Source of the DNA: Chloroflexota bacterium
Lineage (GTDB): Bacteria; Chloroflexota; UBA6077; CF-72
Reading direction: 5' to 3'
Assembly (NCBI GenBank): GCA_019247135.1
Contig: JAFAPL010001135.1
Location: forward strand, 1-15,857
DNA: 15,857 nucleotides
In this document: positions 7,636-14,252 of the stretch, piece by piece
How positions within the stretch are numbered: the stretch's first letter is position 1
Layout of the letters: each line of letters begins with the position of its first letter
Translations under genes and position numbers: made by a program
Notes under the pieces: model-generated
What the model was told of the DNA's origin: nothing
The model's database searches: none
The model's input: only the letters and a program-made list of their open reading frames with translations

Positions 7636-8585
7636 CCCCGGCGACTGAACGGCGTTCGAAAGGCTATTCCACCGACCTCGTGGTCACCGCGGAGCAGGCC
7701 GAGGCCATTCGTCAGTCGCTGTACCGCACCGACCCCAGCGCAACGGGACGCATCCTGCCGAGCCTGCCCGAACGGTTGTCGGCCGAAGACCTCGAGTTCT
7801 TCAATTCGAACGGCTACCTCGCCGCGAACGGGCTCCTCACCGCCGACGAGGTACAGGGATGCAAAGACGCGTTGAGCCACCTGATTCGCCACAAGGACAG
7901 CTGGGCCGACCAACGCGTCTGGTCGCAGCAGGAGCCGTACTTCGCTCAGGGTGGCGAGGACCCGCGCGCCGCGGATCCGGAGCTCCGCATCCGCAAATTG
8001 GCGTACTTCGTCCAGATCGAGCCGTACCTGGACGCGATGGCGCAACATCCGCGGCTCATGGTCGCGGTCGACCAGCTCATCGGGCCCGGCTCGCGCATGG
8101 TCCAGGACATGGCCCTGTTGAAACCGCCTTTCCGTGGCTCGGAAAAACCATGGCACCAGGACACCGCGTACTTCGAGTGGACGCCGCTCGGCGGCATCCT
8201 GGGTACCTGGATCGCCCTCGACGAGGCTACGGTCGAAAACGGCTGCATGCAGGTCGTGCCAGGCAGCCATCTCGGCGGGCCGGTGCCGCACTTCCATGTG
8301 CGCGACTGCCAGATCGCCGACTCTCGGATGCAGGTGGACCGCGCCGTGACGATCCCCCTCCAACCTGGCGGGGTGCTGTTCTTCTCGGGCTTGATCTACC
8401 ACGGCACACCGCCCAACAGCACACCGAAGAGACGTCGTGCACTCCAGTTCCACTACGCCGCCGCGCAGTGCACGCGGATGACGATCCAGGAACACGGCGC
8501 GCTCTTCAACGCCGGCGGCCTGTACGCAGGCTGCCGTGATTGGGACCTGGCCGCCGGCATGTCGCGCGCGGTGCTCACGCCGTAG
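7629..8585 (+). CDS. Phytanoyl-CoA dioxygenase (PhyH) family Fe(II)/2-oxoglutarate oxygenase
   Basis: The protein has 318 aa; the ATG at 7629 lies inside the end of hyuB (7 nt overlap). The double-stranded beta-helix carries the facial triad His176-Gln-Asp178 (KPWHQDTAYFEW) and distal His258 (IYHGTPPN), followed by Arg270 (RRRALQFHY), the likely 2-oxoglutarate carboxylate ligand. The block TVENGCMQVVPGSH, common to PhyH proteins, lies between them. The family hydroxylates a wide range of small molecules (acyl-CoAs, ectoine, phosphonates, amino acid derivatives) using O2 and 2-oxoglutarate. All active-site residues are present, so it should be active. Its tight linkage to the hydantoinase genes suggests it oxidises the same compound or a product (inference). 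It is the last gene of the tight unit; a 63 nt gap with a candidate promoter follows. No Shine-Dalgarno sequence is evident. Confidence 0.9.
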   Translation: MLTPATERRSKGYSTDLVVTAEQAEAIRQSLYRTDPSATGRILPSLPERLSAEDLEFFNSNGYLAANGLLTADEVQGCKDALSHLIRHKDSWADQRVWSQQEPYFAQGGEDPRAADPELRIRKLAYFVQIEPYLDAMAQHPRLMVAVDQLIGPGSRMVQDMALLKPPFRGSEKPWHQDTAYFEWTPLGGILGTWIALDEATVENGCMQVVPGSHLGGPVPHFHVRDCQIADSRMQVDRAVTIPLQPGGVLFFSGLIYHGTPPNSTPKRRRALQFHYAAAQCTRMTIQEHGALFNAGGLYAGCRDWDLAAGMSRAVLTP

Positions 8586-8610
8586 CCGGTGTGCCCTTCC
8601 CCTGACGTTG

Positions 8611-8639
8611 TTGAAAGACTTTCATCCCGTCACTAGAAC
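8611..8639 (+). promoter_or_regulatory. Candidate sigma-70-type promoter for the ABC transporter operon
   Basis: TTGAAA (8611-8616) and TAGAAC (8634-8639) are separated by 17 nt and match 5 of 6 and 4 of 6 consensus bases. They lie in the 63 nt gap before the permease gene. Transcription would begin about 8646, practically at the GTG start (8649), so the message would be leaderless; this agrees with the lack of any Shine-Dalgarno sequence. The boxes are inferred by eye only. Confidence 0.42.
8612..8624. promoter_or_regulatory. 13-bp perfect palindrome overlapping the -35 box (possible operator)
   Basis: TGAAAGACTTTCA is a 6+1+6 perfect inverted repeat. It overlaps the candidate -35 hexamer of the transporter promoter, where a bound repressor would block polymerase. 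It stands out in an otherwise GC-rich gap. With short arms and no T-tract it is not a terminator. The regulator is unknown; no regulator gene is seen in the window. Confidence 0.35.
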
Positions 8640-8648
8640 CCCGCGCAC

Positions 8649-9653
8649 GTGCGTCTCGATTACCTGAGTCGACGCCTGATCCAGTTCCTGATCGTTCTAT
8701 GGGGCGCGGCCACCCTGAACTTCCTGGTGCCCCGTCTCGCACCAGGCAATCCAGTTCGAGAACGCCTCGTCTCCGCTATGCAACAGAGCGGCCCGATGCA
8801 GCAAGGCATCGAAGAAATGGTCCGCTCGTACAACGTGCAGTTCGGGCTCGATCAGCCGCTGTACATCCAGTACTTCAAGTACATGGGCTCCGCATTGCGC
8901 CTGGACTTCGGGTACTCCATCGCTCAGTACCCGGTCTCAGTCATGACGCTGATTCTGAACGCATTGCCGTGGACGATTGGACTCCTCACCGTGGCCACGC
9001 TGCTGTCGTTCACGCTCGGCACGCTGCTTGGAGCATTACTGGCCTGGCCGCGCGCACCGCGCGTCCTGCATTACCTTGTCCCACCGTTGATGGGGCTGTC
9101 GTCCATCCCGTATTACCTGCTCGGGCTGATTCTGGTGTACCTGCTGGCGCTGAGCGTGCCTGCGTTTCCACTTACGGGTGCGTACTCCATCGGAGCGACC
9201 GTCCAGCTCACTCCGTCGTTCGCCGTGGATGTGATCCGCCACGCGGCTCTACCGAGCCTCTCGATCATTCTGGCCGCGATTGGCTTCTGGGCGCTCGGCA
9301 TGCGCGCCATGATGGTTACGACCGAAGGCGAGGACTACATGGTGCTCGCCGAAGCGAAAGGTCTGCGAGCGCGCCGGATCTTTTTCCGCTACGCCACCCG
9401 CAATGCCATTCTGCCTCAATTCACGTCGCTGGCAATCCAGCTGGGGCACATCGTCTCAGGTTCGGTGATCGTTGAGATCGTCTTCGGCTATCCCGGGATC
9501 GGCAACCTGCTGTTCCAGGCCATATCTGCCTCCGACTACTTCGTCATTTATGGCGTCGTGTTCGTCACCGTGCTCGCCATCACGCTGGCTACATTGTTGA
9601 TTGACCTGCTCTATCCGTTGCTCGATCCGCGCATCGTCTACAGGCGCGGCTGA
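8649..9653 (+). CDS. ABC transporter permease, DppB/OppB family
   Basis: The protein has 334 aa from GTG 8649. The N-terminus (MRLDYLSRRLIQFLIVLWGAATLNFLVPRLAPGNPV) is the standard first membrane helix and periplasmic start of DppB-type permeases. Further hydrophobic segments lie near residues 97-125, 135-175, 200-225, 255-280 and 295-325, for about six helices. The cytoplasmic EAA loop is present as EAKGLRARRIFFRYATRNAILPQF in two runs around Glu235-Gly238, the contact site for the ATPase. It forms the membrane channel with the next gene product and imports peptides or other small solutes delivered by the binding protein. It overlaps the next gene by 1 nt (TGATG). Start choice: GTG 8649 follows the candidate promoter directly. 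No DppD/DppF-like ATPase is encoded in the window. Confidence 0.92.
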   Translation: MRLDYLSRRLIQFLIVLWGAATLNFLVPRLAPGNPVRERLVSAMQQSGPMQQGIEEMVRSYNVQFGLDQPLYIQYFKYMGSALRLDFGYSIAQYPVSVMTLILNALPWTIGLLTVATLLSFTLGTLLGALLAWPRAPRVLHYLVPPLMGLSSIPYYLLGLILVYLLALSVPAFPLTGAYSIGATVQLTPSFAVDVIRHAALPSLSIILAAIGFWALGMRAMMVTTEGEDYMVLAEAKGLRARRIFFRYATRNAILPQFTSLAIQLGHIVSGSVIVEIVFGYPGIGNLLFQAISASDYFVIYGVVFVTVLAITLATLLIDLLYPLLDPRIVYRRG

Positions 9654-10492
9654 TGCTCGGATATGTGCGCCGCAATCCTCAGCTGCTGGGCGGCATCATC
9701 ATGATGGCGATTCTGTTGTTGATCGGACCCGTCGGCTCACACGTGGTCGACATCAAGCGTGCGCAGCCGCTGTCCGACATTCCGAGCATGCCGCCGAGCT
9801 CCGGATTGCCATTGGGCAGCGACGACCAGGGACGCGACTTGTTTGCCGTCCTCGTCGCCGGAGTCCCGCTCACGCTCCAGGTGGGTTTTCTCGCCGGTGC
9901 CATTGGTCTGGGCATCGGCACCATTCTCGGACTGATCAGCGGCACACTGGGCGGAGTCATCGACGCCATCATCCGCATGGCCGTTGACACGCTGCTCACC
10001 GTTCCGGCGTTGCTGGTGCTGATCATCATCGCCGCATCGATCAAAGGCGTCATCTCGGTGACGATTATGGGCCTGGTGATCGCCTCACTCGCCTGGATGA
10101 ATCCGACGCGCACCATCCGCGCCCAGGTGCTGACACTTCGCGAGCGTGGTTACGTCCAGATCGCTCGCCTCTCAGGCATGAGCGGAGGGAAAGTCATCCT
10201 GGCCGAAATGTTGCCCAACCTGCTGCCTTACCTGGCTGCCGGATTCGTCGGCGCCGTCTCCGCCGCGGTTCTCGCATCGATCGGTCTCGAAGCGCTCGGA
10301 CTCGGTCCACAAAACGAACCGACCGTCGGCATGACGATCTACTGGGCGCTGTTGTTCAATGCCTTGCTCCGCGGGATGTGGTGGTGGTGGCTGCCACCCA
10401 TCGTCATTGTCGTGACATTGTTTCTGGGCTTGCTGCTCGTTTCAGCGGGCCTTGACGAGCTTGCAAATCCGCGCCATCGTCGACGCGTCTGA
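9653..10492 (+). CDS. ABC transporter permease, DppC/OppC family
   Basis: The protein has 279 aa and its ATG overlaps the previous stop by 1 nt. The N-terminal helix (residues 10-30) is followed by LGSDDQGRDLFAVLVAG (residues 54-70), the hallmark of DppC-type permeases. Then come helices near 75-100, 108-130, 133-150, 195-225 and 245-272, and the EAA-like loop YVQIARLSGMSGGKVILAE, which keeps the Gly but is degenerate in the EAA letters. A run of four Trp residues (GMWWWWLPP) precedes the last helix. It pairs with the upstream permease in the inner membrane as the second half of the channel for a peptide-type importer. It is followed after 19 nt by the solute-binding protein gene, so all three are presumably one transcript. 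Confidence 0.92.
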   Translation: MLGYVRRNPQLLGGIIMMAILLLIGPVGSHVVDIKRAQPLSDIPSMPPSSGLPLGSDDQGRDLFAVLVAGVPLTLQVGFLAGAIGLGIGTILGLISGTLGGVIDAIIRMAVDTLLTVPALLVLIIIAASIKGVISVTIMGLVIASLAWMNPTRTIRAQVLTLRERGYVQIARLSGMSGGKVILAEMLPNLLPYLAAGFVGAVSAAVLASIGLEALGLGPQNEPTVGMTIYWALLFNALLRGMWWWWLPPIVIVVTLFLGLLLVSAGLDELANPRHRRRV

Positions 10493-10498
10493 CGGATC

Positions 10499-10504
10499 AG
10501 GAGG
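10499..10504 (+). promoter_or_regulatory. Strong Shine-Dalgarno site (AGGAGG)
   Basis: AGGAGG lies 7 nt before ATG 10512 and decides that start over the in-frame ATG at 10452, which would lie inside the previous gene. It is the only strong Shine-Dalgarno site seen here. It fits a need for high expression of the binding protein relative to the permeases. Confidence 0.85.
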
Positions 10505-10511
10505 TACGCGC

Positions 10512-12458
10512 ATGTCTTCACCTATTTCACGTCGAGTCTTTCTCACAACCTGGTCAGGCGCACTGATCGCCATCGCCGCCGCCTGTCAGTCACAAGAAGT
10601 CCCCGTCGCGCCGGCTTCGACGGCCGCTCCCGCGGCTGCTGCGCCGACCGCCGGCCCGACGTCAACTTCCGCTCCCGCGGCTGCTGCCACCGCGGCGCCC
10701 GCCGCCGCCCCGACTTCGGCACCCGCACCTGCCGCGGCACCAACCTCCGCGCCCGCCGTTTCCACGAATGTCGCGCGTACCGACACCCTGATCATGACCG
10801 TCTCCGATACGTTCGGTCAGTTCCAGGACGCCACCCTCGCCAATCCGTTCCTGCGCGCGACGCAGCGCACCGGCTGGCACTTCATGTTCGAGCCCCTCTT
10901 TTTCTGGAACCCATACTGGACCAGCGCCGTCACCTGGCCCGCTGGACTTCCGAATGAACCCGCCCGGATTCCCTGGCTGGCTGAGAACGCGACGTACAAC
11001 GCGGACTCCAGCCAGCTGACGATCAAACTACGGCAAGGAGTCACCTGGAGTGACGGACAGCCGTTCACAGCCCAGGACGTACTGTTCACGCTGAACATGT
11101 TGAAGGCCAACTCGCCCGATCTCCTCTTCGCCTTCGACATGCTCACCTGGGTCAAAGACGTCACGGCACCCGACGATCTCACCGCACAGATCACCCTCAA
11201 CCAGCCCAACCCCCAGTTCCTGGGCCGCTACTTTTCCTGGTTCCAGGACGTCGGATTCCCTATCGTGCCGCAGCACATCTTCCAGGGGCAGGACCAGAAA
11301 ACGTTCACCAACCTGGACCTCGACAAAGGCTGGCCGGTCACGACTGGTCCCTGGAAAATGGTCTCGTCGACACCCGATCAGAAGATCTTCGAGCGGCGCG
11401 ATGACTGGTGGGCCGCGAAAACGGGATTTCGCGACGTGCCCAAGATGAAGCGCGTGGTCGTCCTGCCGCGGATGGAGGACGCCAAAAAAGTCGAAGTCCT
11501 GGTGAACAACGACGTCGACACGACACACGATCTGTTCCCCGCCAACATCCCAGCGCTCTTGCAACGCGACAACAAAGTGATGTTCTGGGTCGACGGCAAC
11601 ACTCAACCGTACGGCTCGGTAAGCCCGTCGACGATCATGATCGGCTTCAACAATTCGAAAGCCCCGTACGACGACGTAGACATCCGTCGGGCGATCAACA
11701 GCGCGCTGGACCGCAAACAGGTCAGCGACGTGGTGTACAAGGGCTCCGGCCAGGTCAGTGTCTGGCCGTTCGCCCTTCTACCCAATCTGACTCCATTTGC
11801 GGACGCGGCCGCCGACCTGCAGACGAAATACCCGGTCGACGCGCCGGACCTGGACAAAACGAGCCAGCTGATGCAATCCAAGGGCTGGCAGAAAGACTCC
11901 GAGGGGTTCTGGAGCAAAGACGGCCAGCGTTTTCCGATGGTCGTACTGTTGAGTCCGGGGTTCTTCCAGGATATCGGTCCGATTTTCGTGTCGCAGTGGC
12001 GCAAAGCCGGATTCGATGCCTCCTTCAAATCACCCACGGATTTCAACACCCTTACGGCCCAGGGTAATGCGGACGTGTTCATCCGCTTCGATAATGCGAT
12101 CTACCAGGACCCGTGGGTGGAGCTGGAGCAGTATCACAGCCGCTATAGCGCTCCCACCGGACAGGACGCCGCGCAGCCATACCGCTGGTCGAATCCGGAT
12201 TTCGACAAATACGTCGACACGATGAGCCAGCTCCAACCCAACGACCCGGCGTTCATGACCGCATTTCTGGGCGCGATGGAGATCTGGCTGCGCGAATTGC
12301 CGGCTCTCCCAACGGTCAAGTGGTACTTGCGCGTGCCATTCAATCTGACATACTGGCAGGGCTGGCCAAATGAGAAAAATCCATACGTCTGCGGCGGGGG
12401 ATGGCACCGCGGCGCGGCCGGACTCCTCCTGCACGCCGTGACGCCCTCGACCGCCTGA
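10512..12458 (+). CDS. Peptide-type ABC transporter substrate-binding lipoprotein (SBP_bac_5), predicted Tat-exported
   Basis: The protein has 648 aa. The signal sequence has a twin-arginine motif (S6-R-R-V-F-L11), a hydrophobic stretch (16-24) and a lipobox ending at Cys25, so it is probably exported folded by Tat and lipid-anchored. Residues 28 to about 98 form a low-complexity Ala/Pro/Thr/Ser linker that holds the domain off the membrane. The mature domain shows family-5 landmarks: TWSDGQPFTAQDVLFTL (178 onward) and DVDIRRAINSALDRKQV (Ile391-Arg-Arg). At about 550 residues after the linker it is of usual size. It captures a solute outside the membrane and hands it to the DppBC-type permeases; family members bind peptides, sugars, nickel, opines and others, so the ligand is open. 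Given the hydantoinase operon upstream, an amide or peptide-like ligand is attractive but unproven. It has the strongest ribosome site in the window. Confidence 0.92.
   Translation: MSSPISRRVFLTTWSGALIAIAAACQSQEVPVAPASTAAPAAAAPTAGPTSTSAPAAAATAAPAAAPTSAPAPAAAPTSAPAVSTNVARTDTLIMTVSDTFGQFQDATLANPFLRATQRTGWHFMFEPLFFWNPYWTSAVTWPAGLPNEPARIPWLAENATYNADSSQLTIKLRQGVTWSDGQPFTAQDVLFTLNMLKANSPDLLFAFDMLTWVKDVTAPDDLTAQITLNQPNPQFLGRYFSWFQDVGFPIVPQHIFQGQDQKTFTNLDLDKGWPVTTGPWKMVSSTPDQKIFERRDDWWAAKTGFRDVPKMKRVVVLPRMEDAKKVEVLVNNDVDTTHDLFPANIPALLQRDNKVMFWVDGNTQPYGSVSPSTIMIGFNNSKAPYDDVDIRRAINSALDRKQVSDVVYKGSGQVSVWPFALLPNLTPFADAAADLQTKYPVDAPDLDKTSQLMQSKGWQKDSEGFWSKDGQRFPMVVLLSPGFFQDIGPIFVSQWRKAGFDASFKSPTDFNTLTAQGNADVFIRFDNAIYQDPWVELEQYHSRYSAPTGQDAAQPYRWSNPDFDKYVDTMSQLQPNDPAFMTAFLGAMEIWLRELPALPTVKWYLRVPFNLTYWQGWPNEKNPYVCGGGWHRGAAGLLLHAVTPSTA
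10599..10800 (+). repeat. Low-complexity Ala/Pro/Thr/Ser linker with an internal direct repeat
   Basis: This part of the binding protein gene codes for about 65 residues that are mostly Ala, Pro, Thr and Ser. A 19-bp segment (CCGCTCCCGCGGCTGCTGC) occurs identically at 10624-10642 and 10669-10687, a spacing of 45 nt or 15 codons, and weaker copies follow. The linker thus seems to have grown by in-frame duplication. Such linkers are common in exported lipoproteins of Chloroflexota. Confidence 0.75.
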
Positions 12459-12492
12459 CGATGACAATCAGGCCGTCGACCGTCTGACCATG
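12443..12492 (+). repeat. Imperfect 29-nt-period tandem duplication across the SBP stop / MutS-like start
   Basis: Bases 12443-12463 and 12472-12492 match at 18 of 21 positions with a period of 29 nt; the core is TCGACCG-CTGAC-ATG. Each copy carries a TGA followed by an ATG. The first TGA ends the binding protein and the second ATG starts the MutS-like gene. The ATG of the first copy (12461) opens only an 8-residue frame (MTIRPSTV) that stops at 12485-12487, 2 nt before the real start. The duplication probably created the present gene junction and may leave a tiny leader frame. Confidence 0.6.
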
Positions 12493-14151
12493 GACACTGG
12501 CGCCCCGTTCCGCCTGCTTTGGCCTGCCGGTCAGACGGCGAATTCCGGGGCCACGTTCTGCCTGCCCGCGGAGGCGGCCGCCGACCTCCGCGTGGATGCG
12601 ATCGTCACCGCGATGGCGCTCCCCGATACTCCACCAGTGCGCCAGGCCAGGCGCGACCGCTTCGCGCACGAGATTCTCACCAATCTGCTCACCGACCCCG
12701 AAGTGATCGGCCACCGGCAGTCGATTCTGACTGACCTGCTCGACAATCCATCTCTCGCCGACCAACTTGCAGCCCTTCTGCCCTCGCTCGAGGCCCTCGG
12801 AGATATGCCGCGCGGCGAACGCTACCGTCCCGGGGCGCAACCCGAGCTGGAGCGAGTCGCGCGGCGTCTGACCGACCTCGAGCTCCTGATCGACGCCGTC
12901 CGCCAGCTCGGCGAAGCTCTGGCGGACCCAGCCATCCGCTCGACCGGACTGCTCTCACTCCGCGACGGCCTGGACGCGATGCGGCGCGCTCCCGACTTCG
13001 CGGCGCTCGAAGTGGAGCTGCCAAAACTGCGCGCGACGCTGGCCAGCGTGCGGAGCGTCATTCTCGGTGTCAACCTCGGCCCGGATTTGACGCCGCGCTC
13101 CGCCACCATCCTGGAGCTGCGTGACACTCCGATCGAGGGCCGGCGCAGCCTGCTGTGGCGTGTGTTCGGCGGCCGGGGCACGGATCGTGGTTTGACTCCA
13201 CTGCAGGAAGGCGACGCCAGTCCGCTCGGCCGACCCAACGAGCTGGTGCGCGACCTCCGCCACCTGCTCGGCCAGGTGGTGGCGCCGGTCCACGCCGCGC
13301 TCGAGCATTTTTCTCAGATCTCCAGCTCACGCGTATCGCGAATCGGTCCTGATCTGGCATTTTTCCTGGGTGGCGCGCAACTCGTCCGCCGCTTGCAAGC
13401 CGCGGGCTTGCCAGTATGCAAGCCCGCCGTTGCGCCGATCGACGACCGCTGCGCCGAAGTCATCGACGCGTACGATCCGACGCTTGCGCTCGCACAGCAC
13501 GAGGGCGGGATCGTGCCCAACGCGGTCCGCTTCGGCTCCGAGTCCGGTCGCGTGTGGGTGCTCACCGGACCCAACCGCGGAGGCAAAACGACGTACACGC
13601 GCTGCGTCGGGCTGACGCAAATCCTCCTCCAGGCTGGTTTATTCGTCCCGGCCGCATCCGCGACGATCAGTCCGGTCGACGCGATCCACACGCATTTCCC
13701 AACGCACGAAGACAGTCGGCCCGGACTCGGACGGCTGGACCTGGAAGCCGAGCGACTGGCGGCGATCTTCCGCCACGCGACACCGCACAGCCTGATCCTG
13801 CTCAACGAAGCGCTCTCCGGCACCAGCGCACTCGAAGCGCTCGACCTGGCTCGCGGACTGGTCCGTGGATTGCGCCTGCTGGGTGCCCGCGCGATTTACG
13901 TGACGCACCTTCACGAGCTTGCGACGAGCGTCGACGAGATCAACGCGAGCACGCCGGGTGACGGCACCGTTGGAAGCCTCCTGGCCGACTCCGACGATTC
14001 GCCTGTGGAACTCGCGGCGTCTCCGCGTAGGAGCTACCGCATCGTGCCACGCGCACCCCGCGGAGTGAGTTTTGCCGCCGAGATCGCGGAACAGCACGGC
14101 ATCAGCTACCCCCAGCTGGCGCAGCTGCTCCGCGAGCGCCATCTCGCCTGA
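12490..14151 (+). CDS. MutS-related ATPase (short form without mismatch-recognition domain)
   Basis: The protein has 553 aa. The C-terminal half is a MutS-type ABC ATPase: Walker A TGPNRGGKTT (359-368, Lys366; compare TGPNMGGKST in MutS), a GLGRLDLEAERLAAIF segment, Walker B region LILLNEALSGTS with catalytic Glu440 but Asn439 where MutS has Asp, and VTHLHELA as the switch histidine. The N-terminal half (1 to about 350) is helical with Leu/Arg-rich segments like the MutS core lever. No N-terminal mismatch-binding domain with the Phe-X-Glu motif is visible, and it is much shorter than MutS (about 850 aa). It belongs to the poorly characterised MutS-like proteins that keep the LLNE form. It may bind unusual DNA or RNA structures, but its role is unknown. 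It starts 31 nt after the binding protein gene, without a Shine-Dalgarno sequence, and converges on the GGT gene. Confidence 0.85.
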   Translation: MDTGAPFRLLWPAGQTANSGATFCLPAEAAADLRVDAIVTAMALPDTPPVRQARRDRFAHEILTNLLTDPEVIGHRQSILTDLLDNPSLADQLAALLPSLEALGDMPRGERYRPGAQPELERVARRLTDLELLIDAVRQLGEALADPAIRSTGLLSLRDGLDAMRRAPDFAALEVELPKLRATLASVRSVILGVNLGPDLTPRSATILELRDTPIEGRRSLLWRVFGGRGTDRGLTPLQEGDASPLGRPNELVRDLRHLLGQVVAPVHAALEHFSQISSSRVSRIGPDLAFFLGGAQLVRRLQAAGLPVCKPAVAPIDDRCAEVIDAYDPTLALAQHEGGIVPNAVRFGSESGRVWVLTGPNRGGKTTYTRCVGLTQILLQAGLFVPAASATISPVDAIHTHFPTHEDSRPGLGRLDLEAERLAAIFRHATPHSLILLNEALSGTSALEALDLARGLVRGLRLLGARAIYVTHLHELATSVDEINASTPGDGTVGSLLADSDDSPVELAASPRRSYRIVPRAPRGVSFAAEIAEQHGISYPQLAQLLRERHLA

Positions 14152-14156
14152 CGCTC

Positions 14157-14234
14157 GCCCGCCACATCTTCCGGCGTGCCAATCCGGTGCATCGGAATCT
14201 CTCGCTCGAGCGCCAGCTTCTTCTCTGGGTCCTC
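14157..14234 (-). pseudogene. Fossil fragment of a short-chain dehydrogenase/reductase (SDR) gene
   Basis: In the gap between two convergent genes, the minus strand reads 26 codons without a stop that look like the segment shortly before the C-terminus of an SDR enzyme. It contains a charged helix (EDPEKKLALERE) followed by IPMHRIGTPEDVAG, which matches the family block IPlgRiGtPEDvAgavlfLaSd. The match ends abruptly after VAG, where the usual AVLFLASD should follow; beyond it the strand runs into the antisense of the MutS-like gene. Upstream it begins a few codons after the GGT stop codon and in the same frame. No Rossmann motif, catalytic YxxxK or start is present, so this is a remnant, not a gene. 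It suggests an SDR gene once stood here and was lost by deletion on both sides. Confidence 0.6.
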
Positions 14235-14252
14235 CCGTGCCGGAAGGGCTGG

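Noticed and set aside
10452..10511. Upstream in-frame ATG for the binding protein
   Set aside because: It lies inside the permease gene and would bury the Tat lipoprotein signal; the AGGAGG at 10499-10504 points to ATG 10512.
14204..14213. 10-bp palindrome CGCTCGAGCG
   Set aside because: Falls within the SDR fossil codons (LALER) and is a simple GC-rich palindrome; no regulatory context.
14168..14246. Inverted repeat CTTCCGGC / GCCGGAAG between the convergent genes as a terminator
   Set aside because: The 8-bp arms are 63 nt apart with no T-tract on either strand, and they lie partly inside the SDR fossil; likely chance in GC-rich DNA.
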